Source: Candidatus Pacearchaeota archaeon (GTDB lineage: Archaea; Nanobdellota; Nanobdellia; Pacearchaeales; GW2011-AR1). From it: 47,295 nucleotides of DNA. Where the stretch lies: NCBI GenBank assembly GCA_018303755.1, contig JAGVXO010000012.1, forward strand, positions 1-47,295. Reading direction: 5' to 3'. Both the position numbers and the translations under genes were made by a program. Of the stretch, positions 36,850 through 45,825 are shown one piece after another (within the stretch, counting starts at the first letter, position 1; each line of letters opens with the position of its first letter). The notes under the pieces were generated by a model. The model saw only the letters and a list, made by a program, of their open reading frames with translations. It did no database searches and was not told the DNA's origin.

Positions 36850-37176
36850 TCACAATTCTGCAAGACATCGCGCTTCAAGTGCGCTTTCTTCAATGTCAAT
36901 CTGCCTTTTTGTTTGATGTTCAGGATTAAAAATATCATTTACATTGCATGGCGCCAGCATTATTCCCGTGTCTTTTTTTACATCTGATTTATACTTTTTG
37001 GGATTATCAACTCTTTCCATATATCTGGGGTTCATGTGGATATATAGTTTATCGCAAGTTCTTGCTAAATTTATTGAAATATGATGAATAGAATATACTA
37101 TTAAAACAAAGGCAATAACGCCATTTACTGCCTTAGATGTATAGTTTTCCACCCCTTCAAAAAAATCATTATCCAT
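36850..37176 (-). CDS. Hypothetical single-TM protein
   Basis: 108 aa; TM AVNGVIAFVLIVYSIHHI. Confidence 0.45.
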   Translation of the reverse strand: MDNDFFEGVENYTSKAVNGVIAFVLIVYSIHHISINLARTCDKLYIHMNPRYMERVDNPKKYKSDVKKDTGIMLAPCNVNDIFNPEHQTKRQIDIEESALEARCLAEL

Positions 37177-37204
37177 TTATTTTATAATTTGCTTTTTGTT
37201 TTTA

Positions 37205-37530
37205 AATATTGTTGTGCTTTTTTTAACACCCATAACTTTTCATTATTCAACATCTTTTAATTTAATTTTTCTCTCCTTTACATTAAATATAAATCAGGAT
37301 GGTTAAGAAACTAATGTGCTCATGGCGTTGGATTTGCAAAATATAATAAGTGCGAAGCACACAATAATTAATTCTTTAAACATCCCATAACTTTGCTTTA
37401 TTTTAGGCGAGCCCATTGGTGTTTTGTTATTTTATTTTTCTGTTAAATTAAAACCACTAAGTTATCAATGAATAAATTGCGTCAGATTTTCAGAATAATA
37501 AAAACAAGCGCCGAAGGCGCCATCATTCTA
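37205..37530. repeat. Dispersed intergenic repeat, tandem copies e
   Basis: GGATTTGCAAAATATAATAAGTGCGAAGCAC...TTCTTTAAACATCCCATAACTTTGCTTTATT...CATTGGTG...AATAAAAACAAGCGCCGAAGGCGCC. Confidence 0.65.
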
Positions 37531-37587
37531 TTATTAAAAAATCATCCAACCGCACCATTTAAAAACATTCTTTGCTAATTAATTAAA

Positions 37588-38532
37588 ATGAAGCACAATA
37601 TAAAAATCACAATTATTCTTTTGTCTATGTTCTTGCTTGCACAGCTTATCGGGCTTGCAGTTATTTATGCATACCATCCTGTAAAAATGCCTGTTGAAAT
37701 TAATGGAACTATGCAAAATGTTACAACAAATCCTCTTCCTTATGGTTTAGAACCGCCAGAAGTAAAGCCAGAAAGCTCTTTAATTTCAATACTTTTTGCA
37801 TTTGCAATTGCATTCACAATCTTATTCTTTATAATGCGCCTCCATAAAACTTATCTTGTTGTTCTTATGAGATTTTGGTTTTTTGCAGTTATTGCAATTG
37901 CATTGGGCATTGTAATAAATATTTTTTTAAGGGATTATTTTATTAATTCAGCAGTTATCTCACTTTTAATAGGCGCCTTTCTTTCTTTTATAAAAGTGTT
38001 TAGAAGAAATATGATTCTACATAATCTTACGGAACTTGCAGTTTATCCGGGAATTGCTGCGATTATTGTTCCAATTCTTAATCTTCCCACAATAATTATC
38101 CTTCTTGTGGTAATCTCTGTTTATGACTTGTGGGCTGTCTGGCATTCTGGGTTTATGCAGAAGCTCGCAAATTTCCAGATGAAAGAGGTAAAAGTATTTG
38201 GCGGATTTTTTGTTCCTTACATGACAAAAAAACAGAGAGACAAGCTAAAACAGGCACGTTTAAGCAAATCAGCCAGAGTAAAAGGAAAAATAAAATCAAT
38301 GAAAATAAGTTTAGCAATTCTCGGAGGAGGAGATGTTGTATTCCCTATAATCACTTCAGGTATTGTTTTAAGAACATTTGGATTTGTTCCTGCGCTTATA
38401 GTAATTGCCTGTTCAACAATTGCCCTTGCAATACTATTTTTGTTCTCGCAAAAAGGCAAGTTCTATCCTGCAATGCCTTTCATAACTGCAGGGCTTTTTG
38501 CAGGAATTATTTTAGGCGCGCTCGCGGCTTAA
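37588..38532 (+). CDS. Presenilin/signal-peptide-peptidase-like intramembrane aspartyl protease
   Basis: Multi-TM; VYDLWAVWHSG (YD) and LGGGDVVFP (GxGD), with PAMPF in place of PAL. Confidence 0.8.
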   Translation: MKHNIKITIILLSMFLLAQLIGLAVIYAYHPVKMPVEINGTMQNVTTNPLPYGLEPPEVKPESSLISILFAFAIAFTILFFIMRLHKTYLVVLMRFWFFAVIAIALGIVINIFLRDYFINSAVISLLIGAFLSFIKVFRRNMILHNLTELAVYPGIAAIIVPILNLPTIIILLVVISVYDLWAVWHSGFMQKLANFQMKEVKVFGGFFVPYMTKKQRDKLKQARLSKSARVKGKIKSMKISLAILGGGDVVFPIITSGIVLRTFGFVPALIVIACSTIALAILFLFSQKGKFYPAMPFITAGLFAGIILGALAA

Positions 38533-38625
38533 GAATAGTTTTCTTGTCTTTACTATATAAAAGTAACAAAACAGAAAGGTTTTTAAATACCTGTAACTGC
38601 TTGATAGTCATAACTAAAACTAAAA

Positions 38626-39411
38626 ATGGCATCTAAATCAGAACTTATAAACAAGGTAAAGAACCAGTTTAATCTTAATATTTATGAAACTAAAGTATGG
38701 CTTGCGCTTCTTTCAAAAGGAATGGCTTCTGCAGGAGAAATTGCTGAAGCTTCAGGAGTGCCAAGAAGCAGAACTTATGATGTTCTAGAATCTCTTGAGA
38801 AAAACGGATTCGCAGTGCAGAAAATCGGTAAGCCGATAAAGTATCTAGCAGTAAGGCCTGACTTGGTTGTTGAAAAGCTGAAAAGGGGAGTAGCTGAACA
38901 AATGAATGAAAGAATAGAAAAATTCACAAATATAAAAGATACTCCTGAATACAAAGAACTTGAATCAATGAATTCTTCTCAGAAAGAAATTATAAAAAAA
39001 CAGGATATTTCCGGAACAATAAGAGGAAGAATTAATGTTAACAGCCAGATTTCAGATGTACTTTCACTTGCAGATAAAGAGGCAATAATCTGCCTTACTT
39101 CAACCGAATTCAAGAAAAGAATAAGACTTTTAGAACCAATAATAAAAAAACTGGCAAGTTCAAAAATAAACTTAATTGTTGCACTAAGCGGTGCAGATTC
39201 AGAGATTAAGGCAATAAGTGAAAAATTAGGAATCAGTGTAAAAAAAGTGAACATAAGCGCATCTTTTTATATAGCTGATAGAACAGAAATACTTTTCATG
39301 CTTAATGAATCAGAAGACAGCAGTGAACAGCTTGCCGTATGGTTTTCCTCTCCTTTTTTTGTCCAGTCATTTTCAATGCTTTTTGACATGGCAGTAAAAT
39401 CAAAGAAGTAA
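38626..39411 (+). CDS. TrmB-family transcriptional regulator
   Basis: LNIYETKVWLALLSKGMASAGEIAEASGVPRSRTYDVLESLEKNGF. Confidence 0.88.
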   Translation: MASKSELINKVKNQFNLNIYETKVWLALLSKGMASAGEIAEASGVPRSRTYDVLESLEKNGFAVQKIGKPIKYLAVRPDLVVEKLKRGVAEQMNERIEKFTNIKDTPEYKELESMNSSQKEIIKKQDISGTIRGRINVNSQISDVLSLADKEAIICLTSTEFKKRIRLLEPIIKKLASSKINLIVALSGADSEIKAISEKLGISVKKVNISASFYIADRTEILFMLNESEDSSEQLAVWFSSPFFVQSFSMLFDMAVKSKK

Positions 39412-39412
39412 A

Positions 39413-39721
39413 ATGGCAGAGAACAAAACCGAAAATAAAGTGCATTTAACAATTATTTCAAGAAGGAAGAAACTTCCAATTGGAACAAGAGAGATTAGCA
39501 CAAGAATTTTTATACGTGATTCAAAATTCTCAAAACATGAGGAAATGAATGAAACAGATTTTGAGCAATATCAACATTACCTTCCTGCAATAAATAATTT
39601 CATTGAAGTTCATAGAGGGTATTTAAGGCATAGTATGCATGGAACAAGAGCATATACTTATCTTGATTTAAATGAACAACCGGACAAACTAATTCCATAC
39701 GCACACACATTTTTTAAATAA
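39413..39721 (+). CDS. Hypothetical protein
   Basis: 102 aa ORF directly downstream of the TrmB-like gene. Confidence 0.5.
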   Translation: MAENKTENKVHLTIISRRKKLPIGTREISTRIFIRDSKFSKHEEMNETDFEQYQHYLPAINNFIEVHRGYLRHSMHGTRAYTYLDLNEQPDKLIPYAHTFFK

Positions 39722-39730
39722 GCTATAAAG

Positions 39731-41041
39731 TCAAGCCAATTTCACTTTGGTTATCCCCATTAGTCTTATTGTCTTATTGTTTCTTTTCTTGAAATATTTT
39801 AAAAACTGCTTCACAGTCATGTCTGTTGCTCTTGCCGACTTTATCTTCCCATCTTCAATATACCATATTGGATGCATTCTCTTGAAATTTTCAACAGCAG
39901 GCTTATAATGAATCGATGGCCCTTCAGAGATTATCTCATTTCTTCTTTTTAATACATAATAACTTTCTGCCCATTTTCCGCCCAAATATTCAAATTCCTC
40001 TTCAATTATGTCAAAATTTTTGGATATTTCTTTTGAAAGCAATTTTGAAAATTTAAGAAGCTTTGAGCCGGCAATATCTCCTTCCTGTTTTTTTGTTTTG
40101 ATTTTGAATAATGCAAATATTCCGTGAAGTTCTGCTGCAATTGATTTCATTTTATCAGCATCTGCATGTTTATATTCAAAAAAATCAGTGCTTGGATTTT
40201 TTAAAAAATCAGATGCAGCTCTCTTGAATTTTTCAAATGCCTCCCAGGAAAGCGCAGCAGCGGCATTTCTTTCTTTCATTGTAGGATCAATCAGAATTAT
40301 CGGCGATTTTCTCTTTGCCTCATTTATTTCCTGCAATATCTCTCTTTGATTTTTATAATATTTTTCAGCATCAATAATAATCTGCTCTTTTGCTTCTGCC
40401 ATCGCTTTTAAAAAATTTGCAAATCCCCTGCAGTTAATTACAAGCAGTTCAATAGCATATCCTGAAAAGCCGTTGATATATGATTCTGCACCATAGCATT
40501 TCTGAGCATGGCAGAATGCCTTTGCCAAAATAATCTGCTCTGCAAGGCGCGGATTTTTTTCAATTTTCTTTTTTACATAATCGACATGCGAAAAGGAAAA
40601 GTCAGTGATGTTTCTAAATTCTTTTCTATTATCTTCTTCACTGCCTATTCGAGTAGTAGGCACAACTTCAAAATAAACTTTTTTCCCTTTTCCAAGAATT
40701 ACTTTATAATAATCCCTTGAGCCGTGAATTTTTTTCTTTCTTGTTCTTATTCCAGGAACTTTGAAAAAGAAGAATATTTTTCGCATTAATTTTCCTATTT
40801 CCACTTCGCCATATTTCTTGTCAAATCTTGCGAATAAGTCAATGTCATAACTTTCTTTTCTTAGAATAGTGCCCTTTGCAAGGCTTCCTCCGATAAACAC
40901 TTCTGCATCAATTCCCCTTTTTCTTATTCTGCAATAAATTGCTTCAACAAGTTTTTCTGTGAGGTTTCTAATTTCTTCTAATTCTTCTTCACTTAGTTTA
41001 ATTTTTTTCAGCTCCTCTTTAAGTACGCTTTGTATTTCCAT
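39731..41041 (-). CDS. cca: Archaeal (class I) CCA-adding tRNA nucleotidyltransferase
   Basis: FIGGSLAKGTILRKESYDIDLFARF; FEVVPTTRI; AKAFCHAQKCYGAESYINGFSGYAIELLVI. Confidence 0.92.
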   Translation of the reverse strand: MEIQSVLKEELKKIKLSEEELEEIRNLTEKLVEAIYCRIRKRGIDAEVFIGGSLAKGTILRKESYDIDLFARFDKKYGEVEIGKLMRKIFFFFKVPGIRTRKKKIHGSRDYYKVILGKGKKVYFEVVPTTRIGSEEDNRKEFRNITDFSFSHVDYVKKKIEKNPRLAEQIILAKAFCHAQKCYGAESYINGFSGYAIELLVINCRGFANFLKAMAEAKEQIIIDAEKYYKNQREILQEINEAKRKSPIILIDPTMKERNAAAALSWEAFEKFKRAASDFLKNPSTDFFEYKHADADKMKSIAAELHGIFALFKIKTKKQEGDIAGSKLLKFSKLLSKEISKNFDIIEEEFEYLGGKWAESYYVLKRRNEIISEGPSIHYKPAVENFKRMHPIWYIEDGKIKSARATDMTVKQFLKYFKKRNNKTIRLMGITKVKLA

Positions 41042-41059
41042 AAGAAAGAATAGTTTGCA

Positions 41060-41160
41060 AGTTATTTAAATTTAGCCCTGCATTTATTGCTTTTTATATT
41101 GGCGCTTCGCGCCTTTTTATTCTGCAAATCCCTAATCTGCAAGCACATCAGTTTAACCTC
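41060..41160. repeat. Dispersed intergenic repeat, copy f (inverted, short)
   Basis: TTGGCGCTTCGCGCCTTTTTATTCTGCAAATCCC. Confidence 0.55.
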
Positions 41161-41206
41161 TAAATTTCAAAGATACCTTTATAAATTTCTTTTATCTGGT
41201 TAATGT

Positions 41207-44035
41207 ATGAAAAAGAGGATTAAAGTATTTGTATTGTTAATATGTACAATTGCTATTGCAATATATTCTCTGAATGTTTATGCTGTTGCGTCTTCTGGAA
41301 ATCCTTCTTCTGATATTTATGACAAGTATGTTCTTGGTGAGAAACTAAAGGGCTGGATTAATATCAGCTTAGATGATGAGCCTGCAAATAATCTTCTTGC
41401 AGACAATCAGGGAAACAGCATAAAAATAATTGACTTCCTTAATGCTGGCAAAATAAATTATTCGTGTGTTCCTGAAAAATGTACTAGTGATTATTCTCTA
41501 TCCGGTGCAGAAGACACCTCAAAAAAATTTTCAGTAGCCTCTGGAGGAAGCGGAGAGAAGATTATTGGGATTGTTCTGCATGACAATGATATTGAAGTGA
41601 CAAAATTCAGTTTTTCTGTTAGCAGTGATGCGCAAGCATCATGCACGAATCAGATTTCAATTGATATTCTTGATGACGGAACAATTGACTGGAAAAACAG
41701 GAAGGCGTTAAATGAAAATTGTGGAAGCCCCGTCTATTCTTCGTGCTATCAGCAGGGTAGTTATGATACTTTTGTTGAAATAGTTGAAGAGCCATATTGT
41801 GAAAAAATTTCTCTGAAACAAGCGTCTGCAACAGATATAAAAGCATTTATAAAAAAAGAGGCATCTGCTGTTTTTTCAAGCGGAGTTTTAAAGGCAGGTA
41901 TATATGATTTAGATGGAATAGTAGGAGAATGCAATCTATTAGAACCAAGTACAGAAGGAGTTGAGTTAAGCTGTACAGTAGACACTAAAACAATTTCTGA
42001 TGGAGATTATTTTGCATGCATTTCTGTTAGAGAGGGAGCAGTTGATGAAAATGGACTTTCTGGATTCAAGATTAAATCGCGCACTGCGCAGCCTTACTGC
42101 GGATTTAAAGGAGACCCTTCAACAACTTCTTTATTTGTAAAGGACTATCAAATTTCTGCAATTGCAAAAAAATATGGGGCTGTTGGAGCTTTTGCGATAA
42201 ATGAAACCTCTTTTTCAGAATCAACAGGAGATTCTTTAGTTTCTTATATTAATAACTACTTAGACAGCCAGTATAACAAGCAATGCTCTGAAAACGAATG
42301 TATAATTCCAATTGCATTTAAAGGTACAGCCCAAGAAATTACAATAAGCAATGTAGAACTAAGATACAGCTCAACTGGAAGCGGGGGAACACTCAAGGAT
42401 AAAGCCGCGGAATTAATTAGAGAGCCTGCAAAACTAAATTTAGATTTTTCTGCTATAGATATTTCAAAAGCAAATTTCAGCACACCTAAAACAATTGGAA
42501 AATATGCCCTTGAAATTAAATTAGGAACTATAAAAGTCGCAGATAAAGAAATAAATGTTTCTGCAGCACCAAGTTTAAAAGTTAAATATCTGTATCCAAG
42601 GGCAGTTGCTGCTGCTTATCCAACTACTTTTCATGCCTTTATACCAAAAGATAACAGCATTGGAAATGTTAGCTCTCAAGGAAACAGCAGCACTCAAAAC
42701 AACAATACAGCAAATAACAGCAATCAAAGTCAAAATACTCCCGCACAAAATAATCTTCTATTGCCTCAAATAAAACTTGTATGGAAATTCGGAGACAATA
42801 CCCCTGAACAAACTTCAACAGAAGATTCAATAAAGCACACATATGGTGCAGTTGGAAATTACACTATGGAAATAACTTTATATAAAGGAGAGGAAATGAT
42901 ATCAACTTCAAGTTTTAATATAAATGCAAAATCGCCGAAAGATGCTATAAATACAACACTTGCAAATTATAAAAAGAGAATTTTAGGAGTAAGCGGCAAT
43001 TTAAGTGCGTTAAATACAGAATACAAATCATTTGTAGAAAGTTCAGGAGTTGATATTGAAGAAATTGACTCTGAAGTTACAAGTGCAGAAACAGAGTACA
43101 AAAAGCTTGTTGCAAGTTCTGACAGCACTGATGATGAATATGTAAAAGTAATGGAAAAACTTCTTGCTATAGATGTTCCTGTTTATGTTGAAAAAAGAAT
43201 TTCAGGAGAAGAACCTCTTTTGTATGATTTAACTCAGATAGATTTAAACGCACTTGAAAATATTTTTGAACAGGATGCAGGAAGCTATGAAGAAGAGTAC
43301 AAAAATGAAATATTCAAATGGTTTCTTGATAATTTAGATGTTAAATTAAATTATGATGTTATTTCAGTATATTATGAACAGGCGGTTGTAGATTTATTCA
43401 CTGAGTTCAATCTTGAAATATCTCCGAAACAGCCAAGTGAAAATAATGGATATTTTATAATCAATGAAGACGAAGGAAATATTTTATTTAGTGGTGAAAC
43501 CCCCGTATTTGAAGGAAATGCAGGAGGAATAAGCTTCCCACTTAGTGGAATAAAAAATATTAATTTTGCTGTTAAGGGTGGAAGTGAAGCGCCATTTATG
43601 TTTATCTCCCCTGAATTTTCAGAGTTGTCTGTTGGGGGAAATACTGAAACTCCTGAAAGAGGAAAGTCATACTGGTGGATAGTTTTAATTTATGCTGCAC
43701 TTATAATTGCCGCACTTGCAGCATATATCTTCCTTCAGGAATGGTACAAAAAAAATTACGAGAATTCTTTATTTAAAGATAAAAGTGAATTATATAATTT
43801 AATGGCATTTATAAAAAATGCGCGACAGCAGGGAATTGCAAAAAAAGATATGTCTGAAAGATTAAAAAAATCAGGATGGAAAGGAGAGCAGATAAGCTAT
43901 GCAGAAAACAAACTTGATGGAAAAAGAATTGGAATGTGGGAACTTCCACTGCTTTCTTATTTTCAGAAGAAAAAAATGAACGAAGAAGTAAATAAAAGAG
44001 GAAATTTTGGAATTCAGAACAGGCAGTTTGTGTGA
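41207..44035 (+). CDS. Large membrane-anchored surface protein with PKD-like domain
   Basis: Signal peptide; LVWKFGDNTPEQ...HTYGAVGNYT; N/Q/S linker; TM near the C-terminus with a cytosolic helical tail. Confidence 0.7.
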   Translation: MKKRIKVFVLLICTIAIAIYSLNVYAVASSGNPSSDIYDKYVLGEKLKGWINISLDDEPANNLLADNQGNSIKIIDFLNAGKINYSCVPEKCTSDYSLSGAEDTSKKFSVASGGSGEKIIGIVLHDNDIEVTKFSFSVSSDAQASCTNQISIDILDDGTIDWKNRKALNENCGSPVYSSCYQQGSYDTFVEIVEEPYCEKISLKQASATDIKAFIKKEASAVFSSGVLKAGIYDLDGIVGECNLLEPSTEGVELSCTVDTKTISDGDYFACISVREGAVDENGLSGFKIKSRTAQPYCGFKGDPSTTSLFVKDYQISAIAKKYGAVGAFAINETSFSESTGDSLVSYINNYLDSQYNKQCSENECIIPIAFKGTAQEITISNVELRYSSTGSGGTLKDKAAELIREPAKLNLDFSAIDISKANFSTPKTIGKYALEIKLGTIKVADKEINVSAAPSLKVKYLYPRAVAAAYPTTFHAFIPKDNSIGNVSSQGNSSTQNNNTANNSNQSQNTPAQNNLLLPQIKLVWKFGDNTPEQTSTEDSIKHTYGAVGNYTMEITLYKGEEMISTSSFNINAKSPKDAINTTLANYKKRILGVSGNLSALNTEYKSFVESSGVDIEEIDSEVTSAETEYKKLVASSDSTDDEYVKVMEKLLAIDVPVYVEKRISGEEPLLYDLTQIDLNALENIFEQDAGSYEEEYKNEIFKWFLDNLDVKLNYDVISVYYEQAVVDLFTEFNLEISPKQPSENNGYFIINEDEGNILFSGETPVFEGNAGGISFPLSGIKNINFAVKGGSEAPFMFISPEFSELSVGGNTETPERGKSYWWIVLIYAALIIAALAAYIFLQEWYKKNYENSLFKDKSELYNLMAFIKNARQQGIAKKDMSERLKKSGWKGEQISYAENKLDGKRIGMWELPLLSYFQKKKMNEEVNKRGNFGIQNRQFV

Positions 44036-44062
44036 AGAAAACTTTAAATACAAACTAAACTT

Positions 44063-44707
44063 TTGGAGAATAAGATGGTGAGTTTTTTGAACAGATTTGT
44101 AAATAAAATATTCGGAGGAATTTTCAAAAAAAAGAAAAATGTTAGTTTGGGCTTTTATGGGCCTCCAAATGCAGGGAAAACCAGTCTTGCAAATAAAATA
44201 TGCAATGACTGGATTGGAGAAGATTTGGGAACTGTGTCAAATATTCCGCACGAAACAAGAGAGGTGCAGTTCAAGGAAAAAGTTGAGATTAAACATAAGG
44301 GGAAAAAAATGATTTTCAAGCTTGTAGATACTCCTGGAATTGCAACCAAAATTGATTATGAGGATTTTATAAAACTTGGTGTGAATAAAAAAGACGCGCA
44401 GAAAAGGGCAAAAGAAGCAACACAGGGAATAATTGATGCAATAAAATGGATAGAAGATATGGAAGCAGTTGTTGTTGTGCTTGATGCTACAAAAAATCCG
44501 TATTCACAGGTAAATATAACTATTATTGGAAATCTTGCTGCGAGAAAAATTCCTGTGCTGATAGTTGCAAATAAAATTGACTTGAGAAAAGCAGAAATTA
44601 AAAAAGTCAAAGCTGCATTTCCAGAGTATGATGTTGTCGGAATAAGCGCAAAAACAGGAGAGAACATTGAGGACTTTTACGAGTCATTATTTAAACTTAT
44701 CAGATAA
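44063..44707 (+). CDS. Era/Der-like small GTPase
   Basis: GPPNAGKTSLAN, DTPG, NKID. Confidence 0.9.
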   Translation: MENKMVSFLNRFVNKIFGGIFKKKKNVSLGFYGPPNAGKTSLANKICNDWIGEDLGTVSNIPHETREVQFKEKVEIKHKGKKMIFKLVDTPGIATKIDYEDFIKLGVNKKDAQKRAKEATQGIIDAIKWIEDMEAVVVVLDATKNPYSQVNITIIGNLAARKIPVLIVANKIDLRKAEIKKVKAAFPEYDVVGISAKTGENIEDFYESLFKLIR

Positions 44708-44737
44708 AATTAAAAACATAAAATGAATAAATAAAAG

Positions 44738-45127
44738 ATGGTGAAAAAAATAAAGGGTTTGATGCTTGAATTTATGCCTTATTCAGAAATAAAAGATTTA
44801 GACAGCTCTGAAAGAGTCAGAAAAATACTTTCAGTCGTGCTTTCAAACAGAATAATAATACTCCAGGGAAGATTAAAGCCAGAAGAAGAAACAAGATTAA
44901 TAGAAGACACAATGGCAATGATTGAGCATATCAAAGGATTTAAGGGAATTGAACTTGCTGTAATCGGGCAGAACGGGAAATCAACTCCGCTATTCCAGAA
45001 GTTTACTCAAAGTGTTGCAAAAGCGCTTGTTGGCGATACTGCTTCAATGACAGTTATAGGGCCTGCAAGCATAGTAAAAGACATAAAAAAAGACCCGAGA
45101 AAAATTGAGCTTATGCTGAAGAAGTAA
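44738..45127 (+). CDS. DUF2073 family protein
   Basis: LEFMPYSEIKDLDSSERVRKILSVV...ILQGRLKPEEETRLIEDTMAMI; typical archaeal GTPase neighbour. Confidence 0.75.
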   Translation: MVKKIKGLMLEFMPYSEIKDLDSSERVRKILSVVLSNRIIILQGRLKPEEETRLIEDTMAMIEHIKGFKGIELAVIGQNGKSTPLFQKFTQSVAKALVGDTASMTVIGPASIVKDIKKDPRKIELMLKK

Positions 45128-45172
45128 CTGGACAACACGAAATTATTTAAATTGCACATATTTCTTATATTA

Positions 45173-45568
45173 ATGCCTCATAAATGTGTTCATTGCTCTG
45201 CAATTTATCCAGATGCCTCTAAAGAACTGCTGGAAGGATGCAAATGCGGAAGCCATTTCTTTTTTTATCTTAATGAAGAACAAATTGAAAAATTAAAAAC
45301 CTCTCAAAAAGATATCAATATTTCTGAACTTACAAATGAAGAAAAGAACAAAATAGAAACAGATGTAAGAGAGATAATGAAAATAAATGATGAAGAAACT
45401 CCTGTGATACTTGACTTGGAATCTATTAGAATTTTAGGGCCTGGAAAATTTGAAGTTGATCTGACTAATTTATTCAGCAAGAATAGGCCTCTTATATACA
45501 AACTTGAAGAAGGAAAGTATATTATTGATTTGGCTTCTACACTTAATATGAAACCAAAGGACTTGTGA
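45173..45568 (+). CDS. Zn-ribbon protein (DUF2072-like)
   Basis: MPHKCVHCSAIYPDASKELLEGCKCGSHFFFYL; ATG at 45173 preferred. Confidence 0.75.
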   Translation: MPHKCVHCSAIYPDASKELLEGCKCGSHFFFYLNEEQIEKLKTSQKDINISELTNEEKNKIETDVREIMKINDEETPVILDLESIRILGPGKFEVDLTNLFSKNRPLIYKLEEGKYIIDLASTLNMKPKDL

Positions 45569-45584
45569 TTTCTAAACATTTATT

Positions 45585-45820
45585 TTTCTAAAATCCCATT
45601 TTTTCCCCACATTTTAAGTTTGTTTATTAATACTTTTTATTTTAAGATAATTTAAAACATTTGAATGATTAATGTATAAATGGACGAGAGATTTGCAAAA
45701 TAAAAAAAAGGTGAGCCGAGCGATTGGGCGAATGTAATTAAAGCTATAAACAATGTGAGCACAATCGCGAGCCGAGCGAACCACTAATTGCACTTATGGC
45801 GAGCGTAGCGAGCCAGTATT
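45585..45820. repeat. Dispersed intergenic repeat, copy g, with long GC-rich segment
   Basis: ATCCCATTTTTTCCCCACATTTTAAG...AGATTTGCAAAATAAAAAAAAGG; GAGCCGAGCGA occurs twice (45713, 45769). Confidence 0.55.
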
Positions 45821-45825
45821 TCTTT

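Noticed and set aside
38130-38636. 168-aa plus-strand ORF overlapping the presenilin-like gene
   Set aside because: Out-of-frame shadow of a well-supported CDS with low-complexity basic/Cys composition
42660-42760. Tandem repeat in the N/Q/S-rich segment of the 942-aa surface protein
   Set aside because: Low-complexity linker (NSSTQNNNTANNSNQSQN) with no regular DNA repeat unit
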